A stretch of DNA of 9,825 nt from JAVBKA01 sp031546715 (GCA_031546715.1 JAVBKA010000226.1:1-9825); one strand, 5' to 3'. Shown: positions 1-5,780, counted from the stretch's first letter. Program-made: numbers and translations. The notes: generated by a model from the letters alone, not told the origin.

Positions 1-89
1 CATAGATGGACAAAATAGTCTGATGTAGCCACTTTTCTCGTTAGTAATCCATACGATACCTTGACAAAAATTTCTACACATAATACAAC

Positions 90-132
90 AATAGCAGAAA
101 ATCAGCCGCTTGACGGCTGATTTTCTGCTATT
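90..132 (-). terminator. Terminator hairpin downstream of gdhA
   Basis: A perfect inverted repeat with 19-bp arms (90-108 and 114-132) and a 5-nt loop lies 21 bp past the gdhA stop. Read on the minus strand, the GC core (CAGCCG/CGGCTG) is preceded by an A run and followed by TTTT inside the outer stem. This fits an intrinsic terminator and, because the repeat is symmetric, it could work in both directions. There is no long U tract beyond the full stem, so efficiency cannot be judged by eye. Confidence 0.75.
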
Positions 133-153
133 ATGGGCGACAAACGCCCGATG

Positions 154-1497
154 TTACACTATTCCCTGTGCCTTCATCGCTTCGGCAACCTTGAGGAAGC
201 CGGCAATGTTTGCACCGGCGACTAAATTACCCTCGCAGCCATACTCTTTGGCTGCTTTGCTTGCGCTATGATAAATATTGCGCATGATTCCTTGAAGCTT
301 GGAGTCAACTTCCTCAAAGCTCCATGATAAACGCATCGAATTCTGAGTCATTTCCAAGCCGGAGGTGGAAACGCCCCCTGCGTTTGCTGCCTTTCCTGGA
401 CCAAAAAGCACCCCTGCTGACAACAGCAATGAAACTGCGTCAGGAGTTGTAGGCATATTTGCGCCCTCGGCGACTACCTTACAGCCGTTTTTAACTAAAA
501 GCTCGGCATGTTCCTTGTCAAGCTCGTTTTGAGTTGCGCAGGGCAATGCAATGTCGCACTTGACAGACCAGATATTTGCGCTGCCGTCAGCATATTTAGC
601 AGACGGCTTTTTAGCGGTGTACTCAGAAATTCTTGCGGCTCTGCTGCCTTCCTTTATTGGGCGAAGAATGGACAGGTCAATACCATCCTCGTCAACAATG
701 TAGCCCGTTGAATCGGACATTGCGACCACGGTTGCGCCTAATTCCTGAGCCTTCTGGCAAGCAAAAACGGCCACGTTTCCGCTGCCTGAAACAACAACGC
801 GCTTGCCTTTAAAGCTGTCATTATTAGCCTTAAGCATCTCGTCAACAAAATAGCAAAGACCGTAACCTGTCGCTTCGGGACGAGCCAGCGAACCGCCGTA
901 GGCAAGCCCTTTACCCGTCAAAACACCCACAAATTCGTCCTTGATTCTCTTATACTGACCAAACATAAAGCCGATTTCACGTGCGCCAACGCCGATATCA
1001 CCTGCAGGCACGTCAGTATCTGCGCCGATGTATTTGCAAAGCTCTGTCATAAAGCTTTGGCAAAATCTCATGATTTCATTATCACTTTTACCCTTAGGGT
1101 CAAAATCTGCGCCGCCCTTGCCGCCGCCCATGGGCAAGCCAGTCAGCGAGTTTTTAAAAAGCTGTTCAAAGCCTAAGAACTTCATAATCGACTGATTTAC
1201 AGAGGGATGAAAACGAATACCGCCCTTATAAGGACCGATTGCAGAGTTAAACTGAACCCTAAACCCGCGATTGACTTGGACTTTTCCTGAATCGTCAACC
1301 CATGGAACTCTAAAGGTGATAAGCCGCTCAGGCTCGACAAGTCGCTCGATAACTCCTGCTGTGACGAGGTCGGGGCGGCGTTCCACAACAGGCTCAAATG
1401 ACTCTAAAACCTCATGAACTGCCTGTAAAAATTCACTTTCGCCGTAATTTCTCTTGCACACTGTTTCATAAATGCCATTTAAGTATTCGTTTTTCAT
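154..1497 (-). CDS. gdhA: NADP-type glutamate dehydrogenase
   Basis: Cytoplasmic enzyme of ammonia assimilation, making L-glutamate from 2-oxoglutarate and ammonium with NADPH. The 447-aa product has the usual length of the hexameric bacterial family. Visible motifs are PYKGGIRFHP (residues 89-98), LPMGGGKGG with the catalytic lysine at about 127, DVPAGDIGVG (162-171) with the catalytic aspartate at about 167, and the Rossmann motif SGSGNVA (237-243). The following SDS near 261-263 resembles NADP-specific enzymes rather than the clostridial NAD form; this cofactor call is inference. The ATG at 1497 is chosen because GGAGGT lies at a good distance upstream. A longer open frame to 1620 would run through the promoter and is not used. 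The gene appears monocistronic, with its own promoter and a terminal hairpin. Confidence 0.96.
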   Translation of the reverse strand: MKNEYLNGIYETVCKRNYGESEFLQAVHEVLESFEPVVERRPDLVTAGVIERLVEPERLITFRVPWVDDSGKVQVNRGFRVQFNSAIGPYKGGIRFHPSVNQSIMKFLGFEQLFKNSLTGLPMGGGKGGADFDPKGKSDNEIMRFCQSFMTELCKYIGADTDVPAGDIGVGAREIGFMFGQYKRIKDEFVGVLTGKGLAYGGSLARPEATGYGLCYFVDEMLKANNDSFKGKRVVVSGSGNVAVFACQKAQELGATVVAMSDSTGYIVDEDGIDLSILRPIKEGSRAARISEYTAKKPSAKYADGSANIWSVKCDIALPCATQNELDKEHAELLVKNGCKVVAEGANMPTTPDAVSLLLSAGVLFGPGKAANAGGVSTSGLEMTQNSMRLSWSFEEVDSKLQGIMRNIYHSASKAAKEYGCEGNLVAGANIAGFLKVAEAMKAQGIV

Positions 1498-1536
1498 AAA
1501 ATACCTCCAAAATAGAATCATGCGAGGAATGTTATT

Positions 1537-1565
1537 ATTATACCCCTCATAGAAAAGTACGTCAA
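1537..1565 (-). promoter_or_regulatory. gdhA sigma-A-type promoter
   Basis: On the minus strand, TTGACG (1565-1560) and TATAAT (1542-1537) are separated by exactly 17 bp, one mismatch from the vegetative consensus. Transcription should start near 1530, giving a leader of about 33 nt that contains the GGAGG site of gdhA. Its position inside the upstream open frame rules out translation from 1620. Confidence 0.85.
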
Positions 1566-1703
1566 GAAAATAATTCAAAGTTTTTTCAAAATTTGCAAGA
1601 TTCATTAATAAATTATGCAAATTCCCGTTTTCTTAACGTGCTGGTTTAATGTAAAGCTGTGTTGTGCAGAGGTTTTTTTATTTTAATGTCTATAATAAAA
1701 GCA

Positions 1704-1735
1704 ATGGGCATTTTGCAAAGTTGCAAAATGCCCAT
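1704..1735. repeat. Palindromic repeat, copy 1, possible terminator
   Basis: Perfect 15-bp inverted repeat (1704-1718 and 1721-1735) around a 2-nt centre. It lies 80 bp past the stop of the 172-aa minus-strand gene. The minus-strand transcript would continue into a T-rich stretch (CTTTTATTAT), so it may act as a terminator there. The core is almost identical to a second copy near 3201-3231. The rest of the gap 1566-1814 is AT-rich and shows no supported gene. Confidence 0.7.
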
Positions 1736-1814
1736 AATGTGCTAAGCGTAAAATTTTTGTCATTGGCAGGGTTAATTGTTGTAATCTTACTGCTCATGCC
1801 CAAGTTTCTTAGTG

Positions 1815-2333
1815 CTACTTTTTAAGTTTATCAATCTCCGTACGCATTTTTATAAAAAAGTCTTCGGTGTAAGAATAGCCCATTCTGTCCATTTCGGATT
1901 GAATCCAGTCTACATATTCTTCAAGTTTTTCTGACCCCACACCAATTTTCTTTAGTTCATTAGCATCCATGCGAGATATTTCGTAAACAGTAAAAAGTTC
2001 CTTGCCGTTGTTTAAGGTATAAGGGCTGCGGAGTTCCTCAATTATGCGCTTTTCGTCGCCACAGAATAAGACTTCTATTTCTTCATCTGTGTAAGTGACT
2101 GATCCAAAACCAGTTTCTTCATTGTACTTTCGTTCTTGGTTGTTAAACTTAACAAAGACATCTTTAGATATATCAAAATATTCTATCATATGATATATCA
2201 TCGGAACAATTCGTTTTTTATCCTTTTTCGACTCAATCTGCTCGCTGAAAAATTCAGATGTCTTATCAGCACCTACAATGTTGTCTAAAAATGAACTGTC
2301 ATCCATTTGCGGTAAAAAAAGAAAGTCAAACAA
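1815..2333 (-). CDS. Hypothetical acidic protein, possibly split lipoprotein C-half
   Basis: I do not recognise this 172-aa protein. It is soluble-looking, rich in Asp, Glu and Lys, mostly helical by eye, and has no signal peptide or membrane segment. The only upstream start in the frame is a TTG at 2333, just 3 nt after GGAGGG, which is too close for normal initiation; the next ATG, at 2306, is 30 nt from that site. The frame opens at a TAG at 2357-2355, inside the end of the upstream lipoprotein gene. This gene may therefore be the C-terminal domain of that lipoprotein, put out of frame by an indel near 2345-2355, or it may be a coupled separate gene with an unusual start. The coding frame is long and convincing; the start and the integrity of the gene are not. 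Confidence 0.6.
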   Translation of the reverse strand: MFDFLFLPQMDDSSFLDNIVGADKTSEFFSEQIESKKDKKRIVPMIYHMIEYFDISKDVFVKFNNQERKYNEETGFGSVTYTDEEIEVLFCGDEKRIIEELRSPYTLNNGKELFTVYEISRMDANELKKIGVGSEKLEEYVDWIQSEMDRMGYSYTEDFFIKMRTEIDKLKK

Positions 2334-2344
2334 ATACCCTCCAT

Positions 2345-2590
2345 CTACAAAACCCTAAAGCACGCTAGGGTTTTTGCAGGGTCATCAATTGAAGGGGATG
2401 CCTCTTGAGACGACTCAATTGAAACCAGCGGAGATTCCGATGGTGAAATATCTGTAACCTCCTCGGAGGGAACAACAGGAGAAGGTACATCTGGTGACAC
2501 GCTAGACGAGGACGAGCCAGGTATGGCTGCACATGCAGAAAGACTAAGAAGTAGTGTGCCGATGATTATGACAATAAGTATTCGCTTCAT
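2345..2590 (-). CDS. Short lipoprotein (N-terminal half of a split gene?)
   Basis: The 81-aa product starts with a classic lipoprotein signal: MKR, a hydrophobic core of Ile, Val and Leu, and the lipobox LSAC with the lipidated cysteine at residue 20. The rest is a low-complexity Ser/Pro/Glu/Val linker of the kind that tethers a domain to the outer face of the membrane, but the protein stops without any domain. AGGAG lies 7 nt before the ATG. The final codons lie in a small inverted repeat (2349-2374), and the 172-aa frame follows directly. Either this is the truncated N-terminal part of a frameshifted lipoprotein, or it is a genuine short surface peptide. It probably shares a transcript with the M23 fragment, 38 bp upstream. 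Confidence 0.65.
   Translation of the reverse strand: MKRILIVIIIGTLLLSLSACAAIPGSSSSSVSPDVPSPVVPSEEVTDISPSESPLVSIESSQEASPSIDDPAKTLACFRVL
2349..2374 (-). repeat. Small hairpin at the lipoprotein stop codon
   Basis: Inverted repeat with 9-bp arms (AAAACCCTA and TAGGGTTTT) and an 8-nt loop. It overlaps the last codons of the 81-aa lipoprotein gene and lies at the point where the reading frame would need to shift to enter the 172-aa frame. On the minus strand it looks like a weak intrinsic terminator (A run, stem, TTTT), so it may also reduce read-through into the downstream frame. Confidence 0.55.
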
Positions 2591-2628
2591 GTTGATTCTC
2601 CTATCTTAATAATGATTTTGAACATGTC

Positions 2629-3036
2629 TTAGTATGTGAAAGCTACATTTTTATATAACATTTGCGGGTCGGTTGTATTCACGAGTTCCATTTTTTCGCT
2701 GCCGTCTATTATCATGCTCATGTGAAGATGTGCAGCGGTAGAATCTCCAGTACTTCCAACTTTTCCAACAAGCGTGCTTGTATAAACGGTAGCACCAGCA
2801 ACTAAATTGGAATTTGTCGTACTTGCACGCTCGCTTAAATGCATGTACACAGACCTTGCTTTTGTTGTTGAATTGTATACATTTTTTGATGTCGATTCAA
2901 GGATAACGTAGTTTCCATATGCGGCATGAGAACTTTCATTGACGACAGTACCTGAAAATGCAGGATATAACGCAGTACCAGAAGGAGACCCATCGCCTGA
3001 GTCATATGCTGTAAGCAGACAAGCGGAATTGGACAA
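2629..3036 (-). pseudogene. M23 (LytM-type) peptidase domain, N-terminally incomplete
   Basis: The 135-aa frame matches the core of the M23 zinc metallopeptidase fold, whose members cut peptidoglycan cross-links. Visible pieces are GTALYPAFSGTV (20-31), YGNYVILES (40-48), YMHLSE with the catalytic-type His66, and VGSTGDSTAAHLHMS with the HxH pair at 103/105. The first zinc-ligand motif (HxxxD), which should lie just before residue 20, is absent. The frame begins at a TTG at 3036 directly after an in-frame TAA and has no ribosome site. There is no signal peptide either. This suggests a decayed or truncated gene, although a promoter-like sequence lies just upstream. If translated, it would probably be inactive as a peptidase. 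It precedes the lipoprotein gene in the same direction. Confidence 0.65.
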
Positions 3037-3060
3037 TTATGTGAGCGTGGTAACGAAAAA

Positions 3061-3089
3061 AGTGTAACTCCAAAACATTAATTTGTCAA
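3061..3089 (-). promoter_or_regulatory. Promoter of the M23-fragment/lipoprotein operon
   Basis: Minus-strand TTGACA (3089-3084), 17-bp spacer, TACACT (3066-3061). The -35 is perfect and the -10 matches 4 of 6. The start site would fall near 3053, only about 17 nt before the TTG of the M23 fragment. This makes it more likely that the first efficiently translated gene is the lipoprotein, which has a good AGGAG. Confidence 0.6.
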
Positions 3090-3192
3090 TAATAATATTA
3101 GTAAAAATTTTGTGAAAACATACAAAGGTTAAAAAATCACTGCAATTATTCCTTGACAAAATATGGAATGGTTGAACATGAACAATACACTT

Positions 3193-3240
3193 AGCACGCA
3201 ATGGGCACTTTGCAAAGTTGCAAAATGCCCACTGCGTGTT
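3193..3240. repeat. Palindromic repeat, copy 2, possible terminator
   Basis: Long imperfect hairpin centred near 3216, with the core GGGCACTTTGCAAAG and its complement. It lies just past the stop of the SpoIIQ-like gene (3269). In the minus-strand RNA two of the arm differences become G-U pairs, so the stem stays continuous for about 21 bp. No U tract follows on the minus strand, so it is not a textbook intrinsic terminator. The core differs from copy 1 at one position. Confidence 0.7.
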
Positions 3241-3268
3241 GATTGTAAATATTTTTGCCTTTTAAGGT

Positions 3269-4069
3269 TTATTTGCTAAAAAATTTCGCTGGGTCTACTT
3301 GAACGCCGTTTTCTGTGACTTCAAAATGCAAATGAGTTGGGTCGCTTTTCTCAAGGTCGCCGGGCTTACCTACTTTGCCAATAACTTGTCCGGCAGTGAC
3401 TACTTGGTCGATAATAACATTTGTTACATCTTCTAAGTTAGAATAGCTGCTGATAATTCCATTTGAATGCTCGATTGTGATGGTTTTTCCAAGCTGGTCG
3501 TGGGTGAAAATGTCTTTAACTACGCCGTCGGTCATAGCGGCTACGTCGTCTCCCAGTTTTGCGGCAACGTCCATGCCGTTGTGAAAACGATAGTCCAGCA
3601 TGGTATTATTGTATTGCAGGTCGTTAGGCTTAAATACAGTTAATACCTCGGTCATGTCCACAGGAGAATGGAATGCAGGCTTGGGCTTTGGCGTGGGTGA
3701 CGGCTTTGGAGTAGCAGAGGGTTTGACTGAAGGTAGCGGGGTAGGGATTGGTGTTGGTGAAGCGATTACAGGAGGGGTTGCTTCGGCTGGGTTTAGTACC
3801 GATTGGGTGTCCTCCTCGGGGTCAATTTCCTCTAGGTCTACTACAGGGGCTTCATCGTCGTTGTTGGCAGGCTCTGTGCTGGGCTCGGTCGGTGAAGGAC
3901 TCCAGTCCTCTAAGTATGAATCAGGCTCAGTGGCTTCGGTCCCGTCTCCGCTAAATAGAAGGACATAACCTGAAACTCCGATTGCAGCAACGCAAACCGC
4001 CAAGACAACATAAAAACCTTTACCTGCGAAGAAATCAACTACTTTTTCTGTTTTGCCATTTTTGCTCAT
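3269..4069 (-). CDS. Membrane-anchored M23 domain protein, SpoIIQ-like
   Basis: 266 aa. A short basic cytoplasmic N-terminus is followed by one membrane helix (about 19-39), an acidic then Pro/Thr/Ser-rich linker (about 42-132) and a C-terminal M23 domain outside the membrane. The zinc motifs are present: HNGMD (163-167) and HLHFE (246-250). The usual YxHL catalytic histidine is replaced in YSNL (209-212), so hydrolysis may be weak or absent, as in some SpoIIQ proteins. Topology and domain order match SpoIIQ, the forespore partner of SpoIIIAH in the engulfment channel; the identification is inference, and other envelope M23 proteins are possible. The ATG at 4069 has GGAGGTG 8 nt upstream and is preferred over a GTG at 4078 that overlaps that site. 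It is transcribed divergently from the thioredoxin operon. Confidence 0.8.
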   Translation of the reverse strand: MSKNGKTEKVVDFFAGKGFYVVLAVCVAAIGVSGYVLLFSGDGTEATEPDSYLEDWSPSPTEPSTEPANNDDEAPVVDLEEIDPEEDTQSVLNPAEATPPVIASPTPIPTPLPSVKPSATPKPSPTPKPKPAFHSPVDMTEVLTVFKPNDLQYNNTMLDYRFHNGMDVAAKLGDDVAAMTDGVVKDIFTHDQLGKTITIEHSNGIISSYSNLEDVTNVIIDQVVTAGQVIGKVGKPGDLEKSDPTHLHFEVTENGVQVDPAKFFSK

Positions 4070-4087
4070 AATAAGCACCTCCGCTGG

Positions 4088-4117
4088 TATTATTGACCAG
4101 CAAAAGTTGCTTTATAC
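4088..4117 (-). promoter_or_regulatory. Possible forespore (sigma F/G) promoter
   Basis: Minus-strand GTATA (4117-4113), 18-bp spacer, AATAATA (4094-4088). This fits the sigma-G pattern GHATR-N18-CATAMTA with one mismatch and partly fits sigma F. It is in the right place for the SpoIIQ-like gene. A weakness is that the predicted start, near 4081, would leave a leader of only about 12 nt with the ribosome site at its very 5' end. A TATAAA (4116-4111) without a good -35 is an alternative. Confidence 0.4.
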
Positions 4118-4158
4118 AATACTTGCCAAAATTCCAAAGCAAAAATATATATTAGTTT

Positions 4159-4188
4159 AATAAAATTAAATTGAATAAAATTAAATTG
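4159..4188. repeat. Perfect 15-bp tandem repeat upstream of the trx promoter
   Basis: Two adjacent identical copies of AATAAAATTAAATTG (4159-4173 and 4174-4188). The second ends 3 bp before the -35 element of the thioredoxin operon. The AT-rich content and position would suit an UP element or paired regulator sites; the spacing of 15 bp is not a whole helical turn. Confidence 0.85.
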
Positions 4189-4191
4189 TAC

Positions 4192-4220
4192 TTGACATAC
4201 AAGCAATTAGGGTGTATAGT
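4192..4220 (+). promoter_or_regulatory. Promoter of the thioredoxin/FTR-like operon
   Basis: TTGACA (4192-4197), 17-bp spacer, TATAGT (4215-4220): the -35 is perfect and the -10 matches 5 of 6. Transcription should begin near 4227, giving a leader of about 60 nt that includes a 5-bp hairpin (AACAC/GTGTT) and GGAGG before the thioredoxin ATG. Confidence 0.88.
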
Positions 4221-4286
4221 AATGACATTGCAGGGGATATAACACTGATTGTGTTTTGCGGAGATAAATATATGGAGGAATTCAAC

Positions 4287-4613
4287 ATGGTAATAGAAGT
4301 AAACAAGCATACATTTGATGAACATGTAAAAGGCATTAGCGTCGTGGATTTTTTTACACCCGATTGCCCTACCTGCGGCAAGCTAAGCTCCGTTTTTGAT
4401 AGGGTGTCCGAGCAAAAAGTAGGCGTACACTTTTTCAAGGTTGACCTTGAGGATGACATAACCTTGGCGGAACGTTTTTCTATCGAGCACATCCCAACGC
4501 TGATAATTTTCAAAGACGGTCAGCCCGTTAATACTAACGTTGGTTTTTTAACTGATGACAGTCTAAGCGAATTTATTGACGGCGTTGTACACGACGTTAT
4601 TGAAGGGAGTTAG
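4287..4613 (+). CDS. Thioredoxin-like protein with CPTC active site
   Basis: 108 aa, the normal size of a single-domain thioredoxin, and cytoplasmic (no signal). The redox motif is CPTC (27-30) in place of WCGPC, preceded by PD. The fold signature VVDFFTPDCPTC, the cis-proline in HIPTLIIF (Pro70) and the late Gly near 86 are all present, so the protein should do thiol-disulfide exchange. The changed loop suggests a different redox potential or partner from housekeeping TrxA. The ATG at 4287 has GGAGG 8 nt upstream; a longer frame from 4212 would overlap the -10 element and is rejected. It is the first gene of the operon, and its last codons contain the ribosome site of the next gene, implying translational coupling. 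Confidence 0.88.
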   Translation: MVIEVNKHTFDEHVKGISVVDFFTPDCPTCGKLSSVFDRVSEQKVGVHFFKVDLEDDITLAERFSIEHIPTLIIFKDGQPVNTNVGFLTDDSLSEFIDGVVHDVIEGS

Positions 4614-4616
4614 ACC

Positions 4617-4805
4617 ATGAAAGGATATAAATTAAATGAGGATAGTGAACACGTTTCAAAAATAATCCAAGGACTTTACAAAAAGCAAGGACATTGCCCT
4701 TGCAGGCTAAATAAGGATGACACCACCCTTTGCCCTTGTGATGATTTTGTTGACAATGGAGATTGTAAATGCAATCTTTTTATTAAAATCGAACCCAAAG
4801 AATAA
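4617..4805 (+). CDS. Mini ferredoxin:thioredoxin reductase catalytic-like protein
   Basis: 62 aa with six cysteines in three pairs: C27-P-C29, C39-P-C41 and C50-K-C52, i.e. CPC-X9-CPC-X8-CKC. The catalytic chain of ferredoxin:thioredoxin reductase has CPC-X16-CPC-X8-CHC, where the first, third, fourth and fifth cysteines hold a [4Fe-4S] cluster and the second and sixth form the active disulfide. By that mapping C27, C39, C41 and C50 would bind the cluster and C29/C52 would form the disulfide. The first spacer is shortened by seven residues and the histidine near the disulfide is lysine. The gene starts 3 bp after the thioredoxin stop with GGGAG 7 nt upstream. The position strongly suggests that it reduces that thioredoxin; activity is inference. 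Confidence 0.8.
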   Translation: MKGYKLNEDSEHVSKIIQGLYKKQGHCPCRLNKDDTTLCPCDDFVDNGDCKCNLFIKIEPKE

Positions 4806-4846
4806 TCAATTAAATGAGTGAGCAAATGAACCAATGTGCGCATGAC

Positions 4847-4858
4847 AGCTATAGCTGC
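4847..4858. repeat. 12-bp perfect palindrome before the peroxidase gene
   Basis: CAGCTATAGCTG reads identically on both strands and lies 27 bp before the peroxidase ATG, in the 80-bp gap after the FTR-like gene. It could be a dimeric regulator site or a minor RNA hairpin. No clear promoter is visible in the gap, so the peroxidase may be the third gene of the operon. Confidence 0.45.
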
Positions 4859-4885
4859 TAAAATACAAAAATAAGGAGAATAAAA

Positions 4886-5419
4886 ATGAACATTTACGAT
4901 TTTACACTAAGCAATAACAGAGGAGAGGACGTTAGCCTATCAGAGTACAAGGGTAAGGTTTTGCTGGTAGTTAATACAGCAACAAAGTGCGGCTTAACTC
5001 CGCAATACGAAGCGATGGAGTCGCTTTACAAAAAGTACCATGAAAAAGGTTTTGAAGTACTGGATTTTCCTTGCAATCAGTTTAAGGAACAGGCACCTGA
5101 CAGTGACGAAGAGATTACTTCGTTTTGCACAATGAAATACGGTACGACATTTCCTCGCTTCAAGAAAATAGACGTAAACGGAGAAAACGAAGCTCCACTG
5201 TTCACTTGGCTGAAAGAGCAAGCTCCAAAGGACAAATCGAATCTTAAAACCAAGGCGTTCGAACTTACGGTAAAAGCATTCAGAACATCTAAAGAACCCA
5301 GTGACATCGTCTGGAACTTTGGAAAGTTCCTTATTGACAGAAATGGAAACGTAGTCGGACGTTTTTCACCCGCTTCTGGTCCACAAGATTTAAGTGATGA
5401 AATAGAGAAGTTATTGTAG
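4886..5419 (+). CDS. Glutathione peroxidase family, probably thioredoxin-dependent
   Basis: 177 aa; reduces hydrogen peroxide and organic or lipid hydroperoxides in the cytoplasm. Family motifs are NTATKCGLTPQY with peroxidatic Cys35 (an ordinary cysteine codon, not selenocysteine), FPCNQF (61-66) with the active-site Gln65, and WNFGKFLID with Trp143. Cys81 in SFCTMKYGTTFP sits where thiol-type family members carry the resolving cysteine, which points to reduction by thioredoxin rather than glutathione. Between about 112 and 140 there is a Lys-rich stretch longer than in short members. AAGGAG lies 7 nt before the ATG. It follows the thioredoxin and FTR-like genes in the same direction, 80 bp away, which suggests a peroxide-detoxifying unit. 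Confidence 0.92.
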   Translation: MNIYDFTLSNNRGEDVSLSEYKGKVLLVVNTATKCGLTPQYEAMESLYKKYHEKGFEVLDFPCNQFKEQAPDSDEEITSFCTMKYGTTFPRFKKIDVNGENEAPLFTWLKEQAPKDKSNLKTKAFELTVKAFRTSKEPSDIVWNFGKFLIDRNGNVVGRFSPASGPQDLSDEIEKLL

Positions 5420-5426
5420 AAAAATC

Positions 5427-5464
5427 TTTTGCTAGATACCGTTTTGAAACGGTATCTAGCAAAA
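5427..5464 (+). terminator. Strong hairpin after the peroxidase gene
   Basis: Perfect 18-bp inverted repeat (5427-5444 and 5447-5464) 7 bp past the stop, likely ending the redox operon. The layout is odd for an intrinsic terminator: the left arm starts with TTTT and the right arm ends with AAAA, so no U tract follows on the plus strand. It may instead protect the 3' end of the mRNA. The sequence from 5465 to 5707 is AT-rich and I see no supported feature in it. Confidence 0.6.
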
Positions 5465-5707
5465 ATTGCAATATTGACAGTATTTCACAAAAAGACATTA
5501 ATTATTCAGCTAAAAAGTATAAAAACAAACGAGGCTTCAACTAATCAACCGTTTGCAATTAAAAAAAGTCATCTTATTTGCTGCAGCAAAGTTTGGATAC
5601 TCATTATTATCACTAAAAAATTTGTTGAATATAGTAATTGTAAACGGGCAAAATCTAAATCGTCTACTGTCAAAATGTAACAAATATTAAAACATTGCAG
5701 AAAACAA

Positions 5708-5736
5708 TTGCGTTTTTAAAGAAAATAGAGTATGAT
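5708..5736 (+). promoter_or_regulatory. SRP RNA promoter
   Basis: TTGCGT (5708-5713), 17-bp spacer, TATGAT (5731-5736). The predicted start, near 5743, is about 40 nt before the base of the SRP RNA terminal helix. This implies a short 5' leader removed by processing, as known for the Bacillus long SRP RNA. Confidence 0.75.
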
Positions 5737-5780
5737 GTTGTGTGTGATGTTCGCAATTAGAAGAGCGGAAATTACGATAG

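Noticed and set aside
1..81. Minus-strand frame running off the left edge (27 residues)
   Set aside because: No ribosome site or recognisable motif; it starts within the leader of the terminator region, so chance cannot be excluded.
61..89. Plus-strand TTGACA with a TACAAC 17 bp downstream
   Set aside because: The -10 is poor and the sequence leads straight into the terminator hairpin and the gdhA antisense strand, with no plus-strand gene.
1498..1620. N-terminal extension of gdhA to a start at 1620
   Set aside because: It contains the gdhA promoter (1537-1565), and the 447-aa form from 1497 has a proper GGAGG and the normal family length.
3600..3968. Plus-strand open frame opposite the SpoIIQ-like gene
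   Set aside because: Its Gly/Ser/Val-rich sequence is the antisense reading of the Pro/Thr-rich linker; there is no ribosome site and the minus-strand gene is convincing.
4212..4286. Longer start for the thioredoxin-like gene
   Set aside because: It would begin inside the promoter; the ATG at 4287 has GGAGG at ideal spacing and starts just before the thioredoxin fold.
4988..4990. Selenocysteine in the peroxidase
   Set aside because: The active-site codon is TGC (Cys35), not TGA.
5429..5680. 83-aa plus-strand frame after the peroxidase gene
   Set aside because: It starts inside the 18-bp hairpin, has no ribosome site, and its composition looks like translated AT-rich spacer.
5465..5707. Possible gene or RNA in the AT-rich gap before the SRP RNA
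   Set aside because: Only short frames without ribosome sites and no convincing stems; treated as spacer.
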